Shown here: in pieces, positions 35,924 through 46,733 of the stretch
Position numbering within the stretch: position 1 is the stretch's first letter
Layout of the letters: the number at the start of each line of letters is the position of its first letter
Origin: Hydrogenophilales bacterium 16-64-40
Lineage (GTDB): Bacteria > Pseudomonadota > Gammaproteobacteria > Burkholderiales > Thiobacillaceae
Reading direction: 5' to 3'
DNA length: 64,000 bases
Assembly: GCA_002256995.1 (NCBI GenBank)
Contig: NCGX01000020.1
Coordinates: forward strand, 1 to 64,000
Position numbers and translations under genes: made by a program
Notes under the pieces: generated by a model
The model's input: the letters and a program-made list of their open reading frames with translations, nothing else
Databases searched by the model: none
Told to the model about the DNA's origin: nothing

Positions 35924-36889
35924 ATGAAAAAGAATGACTTAGAGAAAGATTCGGTCCGACGGCTGAAGATCGACGACAGCGCGGATGGCCAGCGTCTGGA
36001 CAACTTTTTGATGGCACGCCTGAAGGGCGTGCCGAAAAGCCGCATCTACAAGCTGGTGCGGGGCGGCGAGGTGCGCATCAACGGCGGCCGCGTACAGGTC
36101 AGCTATCGCTTGCAGCTGGGTGACGAGGTGCGCATTCCGCCGGTGCGCGTGGCCACCCCGGTCATCACCCCCGCCACCCATCTGCCGCAGGGCGGCATCC
36201 GCCTGCTGCCGCATATCCTGTACCGCGACGACGCCCTGATTGCACTGAACAAGCCGTCCGGCATGGCGGTCCACGGCGGCAGCGGCATTTCGCGCGGGGT
36301 GATCGAGCAGATGCGCCTGGAACTGCCGGAATGCCGCTACATGGAGCTGGTGCACCGGCTCGACCGCGAAACCTCGGGCGTGCTGCTGATCGCGCTGAAG
36401 CGGCGTGCGCTGACCGGGCTGCACGCCGCGATGCGCGAGGGCAAGATCGAGAAGCGCTACCTGACGCTGGTGGCGGGGCGCTGGACGAACCCGGTGCAGC
36501 ACGTGAAGCTGACTTTGCATAAACGCGTCACCGACGACGGCGAAAAGCGCGTCACCGTGCGCGACGAAGGGCAGACCGCGCACACCATCTTCCGCCGCCT
36601 GCAGGTATTCGCTGATTTCACCCTGCTGGAAGCGGAACTGAAGACCGGGCGCACCCATCAGATTCGCGTGCATACCTCGCATCTGGGCTTTCCGATCGCG
36701 GGGGACGACAAATACGGCGATTTCGAGCTCAACAAGCGGCTGATGAAGCAGGGGCTGAAGCGCATGTTCCTGCACGCGGCCCAGTTGAGCTTCGAGCATC
36801 CCATTTCGGGCGAGCGGATGCTGATCGAAGCGCCGCTGCCCGCGGAACTGGCCACTTTTCTGGATAATCTGAATGCCCAAGCAATTTGA
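35924..36889 (+). CDS. rluC: 23S rRNA pseudouridine synthase, RluC/RluD family
   Basis: A 321-aa enzyme with an N-terminal S4 RNA-binding domain (LDNFLMARLKGVPKSRIYKL) and a pseudouridine synthase domain with catalytic Asp in ELVHRLDRETSGVLL. Downstream motifs KYLTL-like (EKRYLTLVAG) and RTHQIRVH are present. RluC modifies U955, U2504 and U2580 of 23S rRNA in E. coli; its position beside rne is the same as in E. coli, supporting RluC. The ATG at 35924 is preferred over a GTG two codons upstream. Confidence 0.92.
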   Translation: MKKNDLEKDSVRRLKIDDSADGQRLDNFLMARLKGVPKSRIYKLVRGGEVRINGGRVQVSYRLQLGDEVRIPPVRVATPVITPATHLPQGGIRLLPHILYRDDALIALNKPSGMAVHGGSGISRGVIEQMRLELPECRYMELVHRLDRETSGVLLIALKRRALTGLHAAMREGKIEKRYLTLVAGRWTNPVQHVKLTLHKRVTDDGEKRVTVRDEGQTAHTIFRRLQVFADFTLLEAELKTGRTHQIRVHTSHLGFPIAGDDKYGDFELNKRLMKQGLKRMFLHAAQLSFEHPISGERMLIEAPLPAELATFLDNLNAQAI

Positions 36890-37529
36890 CCTGCTGATTT
36901 TCGACTGGGACGGCACCCTGATGGATTCCGCCGGGGTGATCGTCGATTCGATCCAGCGCGCCTGCGAGGACATCGGCATCCCCGCGCCGGGCGACCGCGC
37001 ATCGCGCCAGATCATCGGCCTCGGGCTGATCGAGGCGCTGCAAGCCTTGCTGCCGGATTTGCCGGCCGACGACTATCCGCGGCTGGTCGAGCGTTACCGC
37101 CACCATTACTTCGGCCGCGACGCGCAGATTCCGCTGTTCGACGGCGTGGCCGCCGGCATCGGCCAGCTGCACGCCAGCGGCTTCCAACTCGCCGTGGCCA
37201 CCGGCAAGAGCCATTCCGGCCTGTCGCGTGCGCTCGAATCCAGCGGGCTGGGCGCGTGGTTTGCCGCCACCCGCTGCGCCGACCAGACGCATTCCAAGCC
37301 GCACCCGGCGATGGTGCTGGAGCTGATCGACGAACTCGGTGCCGATCCCGCCCGCACCCTGGTGATCGGCGACACCAGCCACGATCTGCTGATGGCGTCG
37401 AATGCCGGGGTCGCCAGCCTGGGCGTGACCTACGGCGCGCACGAGGCGGGCGACCTGCATCCGCATGCGCCGCTCGCCCTGATGAACAGTTTTGCCGAGG
37501 TGCACGCGTGGCTGAATGCGAACGCCTGA
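36873..37529 (+). CDS. HAD-family phosphatase, phosphoglycolate phosphatase-like
   Basis: A 218-aa HAD hydrolase with nucleophile Asp in LIFDWDGTLMDS, conserved S/T in VATGKSHSGL, Lys in HSKPHPAMV and the acidic motif VIGDTSHDLLMA. It may remove phosphate from 2-phosphoglycolate, but substrate choice in this family is weakly predictable. It overlaps rluC by 17 bases and the Rieske gene by 22, in one operon. Confidence 0.88.
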   Translation: MPKQFDLLIFDWDGTLMDSAGVIVDSIQRACEDIGIPAPGDRASRQIIGLGLIEALQALLPDLPADDYPRLVERYRHHYFGRDAQIPLFDGVAAGIGQLHASGFQLAVATGKSHSGLSRALESSGLGAWFAATRCADQTHSKPHPAMVLELIDELGADPARTLVIGDTSHDLLMASNAGVASLGVTYGAHEAGDLHPHAPLALMNSFAEVHAWLNANA

Positions 37530-37888
37530 TCTGCGCTTCATCCGATCTGGCCGAGCAGGGCAAGGGTATGCGCTTCGAGGTGAGTCGCCACGGCAAGCCG
37601 CAGCAGGCGTTCGTGGTGCGCTACGACGGTAAGCCCCATGCTTTCCTCAACCAGTGCGGCCATGTGCCGGTCGAACTTGACTGGCAGCCGGGCGAGTTCT
37701 TCGACGACTCGCGGCTATACTTGATCTGCGCCACCCATGGCGCGCTCTATCACCCCGCAAGCGGACACTGCGTCGGCGGACGCTGCGCCGGGCGCGGCCT
37801 GATCCCCGTCCCGGTCGTCGAGCGCGACGGCCATGTGTACCTCTTAGATGTATCGATTAAAAACAGCCTGATGGAAGAACAACAATGA
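37508..37888 (+). CDS. Rieske [2Fe-2S] domain protein
   Basis: A 126-aa soluble Rieske protein. The cluster ligands are C and H in NQCGHVPVEL (CxH) and C and H in CATHGALYHP (CxxH). There is no membrane anchor, so it is probably a ferredoxin-like electron carrier. The GTG at 37508 gives the usual VAECERLICASSDLAEQGKG start; a shorter start at 37568 is possible. The gene lies between a HAD phosphatase and sppA, a conserved betaproteobacterial arrangement whose logic is not obvious. Confidence 0.88.
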   Translation: MAECERLICASSDLAEQGKGMRFEVSRHGKPQQAFVVRYDGKPHAFLNQCGHVPVELDWQPGEFFDDSRLYLICATHGALYHPASGHCVGGRCAGRGLIPVPVVERDGHVYLLDVSIKNSLMEEQQ

Positions 37889-38835
37889 GTGAACCGGAAA
37901 AATCAGCCCCGCCAAACTGGGAACGCGACGTGCTGGAAAAACTCGCGCTGTCGGCGGTTCAGGAGCAGCGCCGCAGCCGTCACTGGAGCATCCTGTTCAA
38001 GACACTCGGCTTTCTGTACCTGTTTATCGTGCTGTTTCTGGCGGCCGGCTGGTTTCGCACGGACGGTGTGTCCATCACGGCGCACACCGCGCTGATCGAT
38101 CTGCAGGGCGTCATCGCGGCTGACCAGACCAGCGCCGATTCGGTGATCAGCAGCCTGCAGGGCGCGTTCGAGGACAAGAAAACCCGTGGGGTGATCCTGC
38201 GCATCAACAGCCCTGGCGGCAGCCCGGTGCAGGCCGGGCAGATCTACGACGAGATCAAGCGCCTGCGCGCGCTGCATCCCAAGGTGCCGCTGTATGCCGT
38301 GGTGGACGACATCTGCGCCTCCGGCGGCTATTACGTTGCCGTCGGCGCCGACAAGATCTTCGTCGACAAGGCCAGCCTCGTCGGCTCGATCGGCGTGCTG
38401 ATGGATGGCTTCGGCTTCACCGAAACCATGCAGAAGCTCGGTGTCGAGCGCCGCCTGCTCACCGCCGGCGAAAACAAGGGCTTTCTCGATCCGTTCTCGC
38501 CGGTCGATCCCGAGCAGCAGGCCTTCGCCAAGCAGATGCTCGAAGAAATCCATGGCCAGTTCATCGCCGTGGTGCGCGAAGGCCGCGGCACGCGCCTGAA
38601 GGAAACGCCCGAGACCTTCAGTGGGCTGGTCTGGAGCGGCGAAAAGAGCATCCAGCTCGGGCTTGCCGATGCATACGGCAGTGTCGAATCGGTTGCGCGC
38701 GACGTCATCAAGGCCAAGGATATCGTCGACTATACCCAGCGCCCCGGCCTGGCCGAGCGCCTTGCCAGCCGTCTGGGCACGTCGATGGCGAAGGCGTGGA
38801 CGCCGTTCGAACAGGCAGGGGCGACCTTGCGGTGA
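37885..38835 (+). CDS. sppA: Signal peptide peptidase SppA, short form (S49)
   Basis: A 316-aa membrane-anchored serine protease. An N-terminal transmembrane helix (about 35-55, FLYLFIVLFLAAGWF) is followed by the S49 domain with INSPGGSPVQAGQI, the serine in CASGGYYVAVGADKI and GSIGVL. It degrades cleaved signal peptides in the inner membrane. It overlaps the Rieske gene and the Rof-like gene by 4 bases each. Confidence 0.92.
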   Translation: MSEPEKSAPPNWERDVLEKLALSAVQEQRRSRHWSILFKTLGFLYLFIVLFLAAGWFRTDGVSITAHTALIDLQGVIAADQTSADSVISSLQGAFEDKKTRGVILRINSPGGSPVQAGQIYDEIKRLRALHPKVPLYAVVDDICASGGYYVAVGADKIFVDKASLVGSIGVLMDGFGFTETMQKLGVERRLLTAGENKGFLDPFSPVDPEQQAFAKQMLEEIHGQFIAVVREGRGTRLKETPETFSGLVWSGEKSIQLGLADAYGSVESVARDVIKAKDIVDYTQRPGLAERLASRLGTSMAKAWTPFEQAGATLR

Positions 38836-39053
38836 GCGATTACCGTTCGATTGCCTGTTCGGATCACGAACGCCTGGAATTCGCCGCACTCAAGCGGCAA
38901 TGGCTGGACGTGAACCTGACGGCGGGCGATCGGGCCGGGCATCAGCGCCTGATGCCGCTGGACGTGTATACCCGTGACGGTGCGGAGTGGCTGCTTGCCG
39001 AAACCGAAAGCGGCGAGCAGCTGACCCTGCGGCTCGACTGGCTGCAGTTCTGA
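38832..39053 (+). CDS. rof: Rof-like Rho-binding antiterminator
   Basis: A 73-aa protein, starting with GTG that overlaps the sppA stop. The sequence SDYRSIACSDHERLEFAA and LLAETESGEQLTLRLDWLQF resembles Rof/YaeO, which binds Rho and blocks its primary RNA site. The beta-rich Sm-like fold is consistent with the size. Similarity is moderate, so the symbol is provisional. Confidence 0.72.
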   Translation: MSDYRSIACSDHERLEFAALKRQWLDVNLTAGDRAGHQRLMPLDVYTRDGAEWLLAETESGEQLTLRLDWLQF

Positions 39054-39155
39054 GCCTTTGGACTCCGGGCGCCGAACGCAGTGGTTCCAATATTGTCTAA
39101 TGTAATTGGCCGGAGATAGGCCAACAACAGAATGCATCCCAAGTAAAAGAACACC

Positions 39156-40004
39156 ATGAAAACCCCGAAAAGACTCGAACCACTGGTCGAAGACGGCCTG
39201 ATCGACGACGTGACGCGCCAGCTGATGAGCGGCAAGGAGGCGATGGTCTTTGTCGTCCGCTGCGGCGACGAGGTGCGCTGCGCCAAGGTCTACAAGGAAG
39301 CCAACAAGCGCGCCTTTCGTCAGAGCGTCGATTACACGGAAAACCGCAAGGTGAAGAACAGCCGCCAGGCGCGTGCGATGGCGAAAGGCACGCGCTACGG
39401 GCGGGAAGCCCAGGAAGCCGCCTGGCAAAACGCCGAAGTGGATGCCCTGTATCGCCTCGCCGCCGCCGGCGTGCGCGTGCCGACGCCCTACAATTTCCAT
39501 TCCGGCGTGCTGCTGATGGAACTGGTCTGCGACGAGGACGGCAACGCCGCGCCGCGTTTGAATGATGTGGAATTCACGCCGGAGCGGGCGCGGGTGCACT
39601 TCCAGATGCTGCTCAAGCAAGTCGTGCTAATGCTGAGCGCAGGGGTGGTCCACGGCGACCTGTCCGAATTCAATATCCTGATCAGCGCCGACGGCCCGGT
39701 GATCATTGACCTGCCGCAGGCGGTGGACGCCGCCGGCAACAACCACGCCCCCGACATGCTGGAACGCGATGTCGCCAATCTGACCGCCTATTTCGGGCGC
39801 TTCGCGCCGGAATTGCTGGGGACCGACTACGGCAAGGAAATCTGGGCGCTGTACGAGCATGGCGAACTGCATCCGGACGTGCAGCTGACGGGCCGCTTCG
39901 CGCACAGCACCAAGCCGGTGGACCTGGACGGCGTCCTGCGGGAAATCGGCGATGCCCGCGACGAAGAGGAAGCACGGCAGCTGCGGATGCTGGAGGCGGG
40001 CTGA
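39156..40004 (+). CDS. RIO-type serine/threonine kinase
   Basis: A 282-aa RIO1-family kinase, which in bacteria is of unknown physiological role. It has the ATP-loop lysine in RCAKVYKEANKRAF, the catalytic HGDLSEFNIL and the metal-binding IIDLPQAVD. RIO proteins lack the classical activation loop. The gene lies about 100 bases after the Rof-like gene and is probably separately transcribed. Confidence 0.9.
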   Translation: MKTPKRLEPLVEDGLIDDVTRQLMSGKEAMVFVVRCGDEVRCAKVYKEANKRAFRQSVDYTENRKVKNSRQARAMAKGTRYGREAQEAAWQNAEVDALYRLAAAGVRVPTPYNFHSGVLLMELVCDEDGNAAPRLNDVEFTPERARVHFQMLLKQVVLMLSAGVVHGDLSEFNILISADGPVIIDLPQAVDAAGNNHAPDMLERDVANLTAYFGRFAPELLGTDYGKEIWALYEHGELHPDVQLTGRFAHSTKPVDLDGVLREIGDARDEEEARQLRMLEAG

Positions 40005-40046
40005 TACCCTGCTTCAACCAGCTCCGTGTGCCCCGTATAATCCGGC

Positions 40047-41528
40047 ATGACCGCTCACCCGAACACCCCGCCCGATTCCCCGCCCGCCGACACCCCAACG
40101 GCCGGCGCACCCTTCGACCAACTGCCGCTGGCGCCCGCCGTGCTGGCCAACCTGCGCCAACTCGGCTACCTCCACATGACGCCGATCCAGGCGGCCAGCC
40201 TGCCGATCGCGCTGGCCGGCTATGACCTGATTGCGCAGGCCAAGACCGGCAGCGGCAAGACGGCGGCCTTTGCCCTGGCCCTGCTGAACCGGCTGAATCC
40301 GCGTTACTTCGCCGTGCAGGCGCTGGTGCTGTGCCCGACGCGCGAGTTGGCCGACCAGGTGACGCAGGAGATCCGCCGGCTGGCGCGCAGCGAGGACAAC
40401 ATCAAGATTCTGTCCCTGGTCGGCGGCTCCACCCTGCGCCCGCAGATGGCCAGCCTGGAGCACGGCGCCCACGTCGTCGTCGGCACCCCCGGCCGCATCA
40501 TGGACCACCTCCAGCGCGGCAGCTTGAACCTGGATGCGCTCAACACGCTGGTGCTCGACGAAGCCGACCGCATGCTGGACATGGGCTTTTACGACGACAT
40601 CGGCTTCATCGCCCGGGAGTGTCCCGGCACGCGCCAGACCCTGCTGTTTTCCGCCACCTACCCGGAGGGCATCGCGGAACTCAGCCGGCGCCTCTTGCGG
40701 CAGCCGCAAGAGGTGAAGCTGCTGGAGCAGCACGAAAACGAGAAGATCCGCCAGCGCTTCTATGAAGTGAGCCACGACGACCGCCTGCAGGCGGTGGCGC
40801 TGCTGCTCAAGCATTACCGCCCGGTCAGCACGCTAGCCTTCTGCAATACCCGCCAGCAATGCCGCGATCTGGTGCAGGTCCTGCGCGAACAGGGCTTCCA
40901 TGCGCTGGCGCTGCACGGCGAACTGGAACAGCGCGAGCGCGACCAGGTGCTGATCCAGTTCGCCAACCGCAGCTGTTCGGTGCTGGTGGCGACCGACGTT
41001 GCCGCGCGCGGCCTCGACATCGCCCAGCTCGAAGCGGTGATCAACGTCGATGTCACGCCTGACCCCGAGGTCTACATTCACCGCATCGGCCGCACCGGCC
41101 GCGCCGACCAGGAAGGCTGGGCGCTGAGCCTGGCCAGCCCCAGCCAGATGCGGCGCGTCGCCAACATCGTCAAGGAACTCGGTGCCGAGCCTGAATGGCA
41201 TTCCCTCGCCGAGTTGCAGGCCGCCAGCGACGAACCGCTGCTGCCGCCGATGGCGACCCTGCAGATACTCGGCGGCCGCAAGGAAAAGATCCGCCCCGGC
41301 GACGTGCTGGGCGCGCTCACCGGCGAGGCGGGTTTCGCCAGCGCGCAGATCGGCAAGATCACCGTCACCGAATCCACCACCTATGTCGCGGTGGAGCGGG
41401 GCATCGCGCACGAAGTCGAGCGCAGACTTGCCGCGGGCAAGCTGAAGGGGAAAAGCGTCAAGGTGCGGATCCTGGACGTCAACGCCGATTCAGCACCCCG
41501 CGAGCGCGCCGCCCGGCGCGATCGCTGA
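40047..41528 (+). CDS. dbpA: ATP-dependent RNA helicase DbpA
   Basis: A 493-aa DEAD-box helicase. The Q motif, Walker A AKTGSGKTAAF, VLDEADRMLD (DEAD), SAT (FSATYPEG) and HRIGRTGRAD motifs are present. The C-terminal 75 residues carry the DbpA RNA-binding domain (GDVLGALTGEAGFASAQIGK) that targets 23S rRNA helix 92 in 50S assembly. The start is the ATG at 40047; the N-terminal 20 residues are Pro-rich and poorly conserved. Confidence 0.93.
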   Translation: MTAHPNTPPDSPPADTPTAGAPFDQLPLAPAVLANLRQLGYLHMTPIQAASLPIALAGYDLIAQAKTGSGKTAAFALALLNRLNPRYFAVQALVLCPTRELADQVTQEIRRLARSEDNIKILSLVGGSTLRPQMASLEHGAHVVVGTPGRIMDHLQRGSLNLDALNTLVLDEADRMLDMGFYDDIGFIARECPGTRQTLLFSATYPEGIAELSRRLLRQPQEVKLLEQHENEKIRQRFYEVSHDDRLQAVALLLKHYRPVSTLAFCNTRQQCRDLVQVLREQGFHALALHGELEQRERDQVLIQFANRSCSVLVATDVAARGLDIAQLEAVINVDVTPDPEVYIHRIGRTGRADQEGWALSLASPSQMRRVANIVKELGAEPEWHSLAELQAASDEPLLPPMATLQILGGRKEKIRPGDVLGALTGEAGFASAQIGKITVTESTTYVAVERGIAHEVERRLAAGKLKGKSVKVRILDVNADSAPRERAARRDR

Positions 41529-41539
41529 TAGCGGTTCGC

Positions 41540-42241
41540 CTAGATTCCGATCCCGAACACCACCAGCCGGTCCTTGACTGCGTCGCTCTGTCCGCGCCAG
41601 GCTTTTGTGCGGCGGGTCTGGATCAGTTGGCTCGGCAGGCTGAGGTCGGCGCCGACGCTGATGAAAGTGTCGGGCGTTAGCGTCGTGGCCAGCGCGTCCA
41701 GCAGCGCGGCGCTGCGGTAGGGCGTTTCGATGAAGAGCTGGGTGGCGCGGTCGCGGCGCGCGGTTTTCTCCAATTCACGGATGGCTTGGCTGCGCTCGGG
41801 TTCCTTGGCGGGCAGATAGCCGTGGAAGGCGAAGCGCTGGCCGCCCAGGCCCGAGGCCATCAGCGCCAGCAGGATCGACGACGGGCCGATCAGCGGCACC
41901 ACCGGAATGTTCTCGCGATGCGCGGCCATGACCAGCGCCGCGCCGGGGTCGGCCACGGCGGGGCAGCCCGCTTCGGACAGCAGGCCGACGTCGTGCCCGG
42001 CCTTGAGCGGCGCCAACAGCGCCGGGATGGCGGGGGCCGGGGTGTGTTCGTTGAGTTCCTCGATCTGTAGCGCCTGAATAGGCAGGGGATGGCCCATGGC
42101 TTTGAGGTGCGCGCGTGCGGTCTTGGCGCGTTCAACCACGAAGTGCTCGATCCGGCGCGCGACCGCGAGGGTGTCCGGCGGCAGGCAGGCATCCGGGCTG
42201 ACCGGCCCCAGTGGCACCGGGATCAGATAGAGGGTGGCCAC
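41540..42241 (-). CDS. SAM-dependent methyltransferase, RsmI-like tetrapyrrole-methylase fold
   Basis: A 233-aa protein related to RsmI (16S rRNA 2'-O-ribose methylase), with LSEAGCPAVADPGAALV (SAM loop), PLIGPSSILLALMASGLGG and the FHGYLPAK segment. It is shorter than canonical RsmI (about 285) and lacks its C-terminal part, so it is a paralog of less certain substrate. It is convergent with dbpA and followed upstream by a Maf gene. Confidence 0.85.
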   Translation of the reverse strand: MATLYLIPVPLGPVSPDACLPPDTLAVARRIEHFVVERAKTARAHLKAMGHPLPIQALQIEELNEHTPAPAIPALLAPLKAGHDVGLLSEAGCPAVADPGAALVMAAHRENIPVVPLIGPSSILLALMASGLGGQRFAFHGYLPAKEPERSQAIRELEKTARRDRATQLFIETPYRSAALLDALATTLTPDTFISVGADLSLPSQLIQTRRTKAWRGQSDAVKDRLVVFGIGI

Positions 42242-42264
42242 GTTAAATTACACCGAGTGCCATC

Positions 42265-42858
42265 TCAGGACGCGCTCGGCCAGGTCAGCACGTCGATGCC
42301 TTCGTTGTCGAGCATCTCGGTCAGCGCCATCAGCGGCAGGCCGATCAGTGCGGTGGGATCGGGACTGTCCATGCGCTCCATCAGCGCGATGCCGAGCGAC
42401 TCGCTCTTGGCCGAGCCGGCGCAGTCGTAGGGCTGCTCCTTCTTCAGATAGGCCTCGATCTGCGCGTCGGTGAGCGGGCGGATGTGCACCACCGTCGGCA
42501 CGTCGCGCGTCTGGGTGTGGCCGCTGCGGCTGTTCAGGAGCGTCAGCGCGGTGTGGAACACCATCGCGCGGCCTTGCATCTTTTTCAGCTGCGCAAAGGC
42601 GTTTTCAAAATTACCCGGCTTGCCGAGCTGCTCGTTGTTGAGCATTAGCACCTGGTCGGAGCCGATGATCAGCGCATCGGGATAGGTCGCTGCGACGGCC
42701 TGCGCCTTCAGCGCCGACAGGCGCAGCGCGGTGGCCGAGGGCGTCTCGCCCGGCAGCGGGGTTTCGTCAACGTCGGGCGACAGCACTTCGAACGGCAGAT
42801 GCAGGCGCGACAGCAGTTCGCGCCGGTAGCGCGAGGTCGAAGCCAAAACGAGCGTCAT
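42265..42858 (-). CDS. Maf-family nucleotide pyrophosphatase (YceF-like)
   Basis: A 197-aa house-cleaning NTP pyrophosphatase with ASTSRYRRELLSRL at the N-terminus, SPDVDE, the catalytic IIGSDQVL and the KLG/KPG phosphate loop (QLGKPGNFENAFAQL). E. coli YceF prefers 7-methyl-GTP; here the preference is inferred. The start overlaps the pycB stop by 4 bases (ATGA), so it follows pycB in the operon. Confidence 0.9.
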   Translation of the reverse strand: MTLVLASTSRYRRELLSRLHLPFEVLSPDVDETPLPGETPSATALRLSALKAQAVAATYPDALIIGSDQVLMLNNEQLGKPGNFENAFAQLKKMQGRAMVFHTALTLLNSRSGHTQTRDVPTVVHIRPLTDAQIEAYLKKEQPYDCAGSAKSESLGIALMERMDSPDPTALIGLPLMALTEMLDNEGIDVLTWPSAS

Positions 42859-44702
42859 TCCGGCTGGATCTCGACCAGCGCCATGTCGGGCGTCACCGCA
42901 TCGCCTTTCTTGGCGAAGATGCTGATGACGACGCCGGCGATCGGCGCCTGCACCTCGTTCTCCATTTTCATCGCCTCGATCACCAGCACGCCGTCGCCGG
43001 CCTTGACCGCCTGGCCGATGCTGACCAGCACGTCGACGACGGTGCCGGGCATGGCGGCGGTGACATGCCCGGGATGGCTGGCGCGCGGCTTCTGGCCGGG
43101 TGCGGTGGGTGCCGCAGCGGCCTTGCGCGGGGCGCTGTCGCCGCCCGTTTCGATGGCGACCTCGTTCAGCGATTCGACCAGCACTTCTTCCGTGACGCCG
43201 TCGACCGACACGAAATAGGGCCGCTGGGTGGAATCGCTGCGGCCGCTGCCCGACAGCTTGATGTGGTAGGTCTCGCCGTGCAGCGTGATCTTGAATTCGT
43301 CGGCGGCGTAGCGCGGACCGTTGTCCTGCTGCGCCGCAGCCGGCGGCAGCAGCTGTTCGGGCTTGAGGCTGCCGGCGGCGCGTTCCTGCAGCCAGACCTT
43401 GCCGATTTCGGGGAACATGGCATAGGTCAGGACGTCCTCGTCTGACTTGGCCAGGCCCTCGATCTCGCCGCGTAGCTTGTCGAGTTCGTCGCCCAAGAGG
43501 TCAGCCGGGCGGCAGGTGGTGACGTCGAGATCGCCGATGGCAATCTTGCGCACCTCCTCGTTGATGTGCCCCGGCGCCTGGCCGTAGCGACCCTGCAGGT
43601 AGAGCTTCACCTCGTTGGTGATCGACTTGTAGCGCGCGCCGGTGAGCACGTTCAACGCGGCCTGGGTACCGACGATCTGCGAGGTGGGCGTCACCAGCGG
43701 CGGGTAGCCGAGGTCTTCCCGCACCCGCGGGATTTCCTCGAGCACGGCGTCCATGCTGTCGAGCGCGCCTTGCTCCTTCAACTGGTTGGCGAGGTTGGAA
43801 ATCATCCCGCCCGGCACTTGGTTGATCAGCACGCGCGTGTCGGTGCCGGTGAAGGCGGACTCGAATTGCCAGTATTTCTTGCGTACTTCCTTGAAGTAGG
43901 CCGAAATCTCCTCGATCAGCGGCAGCGACAGGCCGGTGTCGTATTCGGTGCCGGCGAGCGCGGCAACCATGCTCTGCGTGGTGGGATGGCTGGCGCCCTC
44001 GGCGAATGCGCCGACGCAGGTGTCGATGATGGTCGCGCCCGCTTCCACTGCCTTCAGATGCGTCATGTGTGCCAAGCCGGAGGTGGCATGGCTGTGGGTG
44101 TGGATCGGCAGGTTGGTGGCCGCGCGAATCTCGCGCACCAGTTCGAACGCGGTGTAGGGCGTGAGCAGCCCCGCCATGTCCTTGATCGCGATGGTGTCGC
44201 AGCCCATTTCCGCCAGGCCGCGGGCGAGTTCGACAAAATGCGGGATGTTGTGCACCGGGCTGGTGGTGTAGCTGACCGTGCCTTCGGCGTGCTTGCCGGC
44301 GGCTTTCACCGCCTCGATCGACACGCGCAGGTTCCTGAGGTCGTTCATCGCGTCGAACACGCGGAACACGTCGACGCCGTTGTCGGCGGATTTCTGCACG
44401 AAGGCGCGCACCACGTCGTCCGAATAGTTGCGGTAGCCGAGCAGGTTCTGTCCCCGCAGCAGCATCTGGATCGGCGTGTTGGGTAGCGCCTTCCTGAGCT
44501 TGCGCAGGCGTTCCCACGGATCTTCGCGCAAGAAGCGCACGCAGGCGTCGAAGGTGGCGCCGCCCCAGGCTTCCAGCGACCAGAAGCCGACCGCATCGAG
44601 CTTGCTGCAGATCGGCAGCATGTCGGCGGTCTGCATGCGGGTGGCGATGAGCGACTGGTGGCCGTCGCGCAGGATGAGGTCGGTAATGTGTACTTTGGCC
44701 AT
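42855..44702 (-). CDS. pycB: Pyruvate carboxylase subunit B (carboxyltransferase plus biotin domain)
   Basis: A 615-aa subunit. Residues 1-460 form a TIM-barrel carboxyltransferase (ILRDGHQSLIATRMQTAD, metal-binding HTHSHATSG, DTCVGAFAEG). About 475-510 is a helical linker and 545-615 the biotinyl domain with the biotin lysine in IEAMKMENEVQAP. With the adjacent pycA it should convert pyruvate, bicarbonate and ATP to oxaloacetate. The same chain is used in oxaloacetate decarboxylases, but no membrane partner (OadB/G) is nearby. The ATG at 44702 follows pycA by two bases. Confidence 0.88.
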   Translation of the reverse strand: MAKVHITDLILRDGHQSLIATRMQTADMLPICSKLDAVGFWSLEAWGGATFDACVRFLREDPWERLRKLRKALPNTPIQMLLRGQNLLGYRNYSDDVVRAFVQKSADNGVDVFRVFDAMNDLRNLRVSIEAVKAAGKHAEGTVSYTTSPVHNIPHFVELARGLAEMGCDTIAIKDMAGLLTPYTAFELVREIRAATNLPIHTHSHATSGLAHMTHLKAVEAGATIIDTCVGAFAEGASHPTTQSMVAALAGTEYDTGLSLPLIEEISAYFKEVRKKYWQFESAFTGTDTRVLINQVPGGMISNLANQLKEQGALDSMDAVLEEIPRVREDLGYPPLVTPTSQIVGTQAALNVLTGARYKSITNEVKLYLQGRYGQAPGHINEEVRKIAIGDLDVTTCRPADLLGDELDKLRGEIEGLAKSDEDVLTYAMFPEIGKVWLQERAAGSLKPEQLLPPAAAQQDNGPRYAADEFKITLHGETYHIKLSGSGRSDSTQRPYFVSVDGVTEEVLVESLNEVAIETGGDSAPRKAAAAPTAPGQKPRASHPGHVTAAMPGTVVDVLVSIGQAVKAGDGVLVIEAMKMENEVQAPIAGVVISIFAKKGDAVTPDMALVEIQPE

Positions 44703-44704
44703 GA

Positions 44705-46123
<1,419 letters not shown>

Positions 46124-46226
46124 GGAATCGCCTGACGTTGAGAAGGCTGGGGTTTCTTTGACAAAAAGAACGCGAAATCATATCATCGCCGGCTAATGTT
46201 GATGGCCATATCTTACTGGGTGCCCC

Positions 46227-46673
46227 ATGATTGAATCCGCCATGCTTCAGCCAATCGAAGTTGATCCATGGCGTTTTTGCAGGGATGGCCAGTCGTGGGA
46301 AACCCGCTCGGATGTGGCTGCGTTTCCGCGTCTTGCCCATGAATTTACGCAAGGCACGCTGTTCTGTCGAGTGGCTGGGCGCATGGATCAGCGGGGCAGC
46401 CTGGCCCTGCAGCTGACGGTCAGCGGCAAGGTGGAGCTGCCCTGTCAGCGTTGTCTGGGCAGCATGCCGTATGTGGTTGACGTCGGGCGCACCTTGTATC
46501 TGGCGCGCAACGAAGCCGAGATGGAAAGGCTGGATGCGTTGCCTGACAGCGACGCAATCCAGGCCGGTGAGACCCTGAACCTTGTCGATCTGGTTGAGGA
46601 TGAAGTGTTGTTGAGCCTGCCGCTGGCTGTGATGCACGCGGAAGGCGAATGCTCCGTAACAGGGGCGCAGTGA
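46227..46673 (+). CDS. yceD: YceD/DUF177 family protein (23S rRNA accumulation)
   Basis: A 148-aa protein with the conserved LPCQRCLGSMPYVVDV and the acidic LVEDEVLLSLPLAVMH. YceD is implicated in 23S rRNA accumulation in E. coli and always precedes rpmF. The ATG at 46227 is used by position; a second ATG lies five codons downstream. Confidence 0.9.
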   Translation: MIESAMLQPIEVDPWRFCRDGQSWETRSDVAAFPRLAHEFTQGTLFCRVAGRMDQRGSLALQLTVSGKVELPCQRCLGSMPYVVDVGRTLYLARNEAEMERLDALPDSDAIQAGETLNLVDLVEDEVLLSLPLAVMHAEGECSVTGAQ

Positions 46674-46733
46674 TTTTTAACGGCTTTAAAATAATGTACC
46701 TGGTTGGGTGCAACGGAATTTAAGGAGCAAGAA

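Noticed and set aside
42855-44702. Oxaloacetate decarboxylase alpha subunit
   Set aside because: The chain is homologous, but no sodium-pump beta or gamma subunit lies nearby and a biotin carboxylase gene is directly upstream, which favours pyruvate carboxylase.
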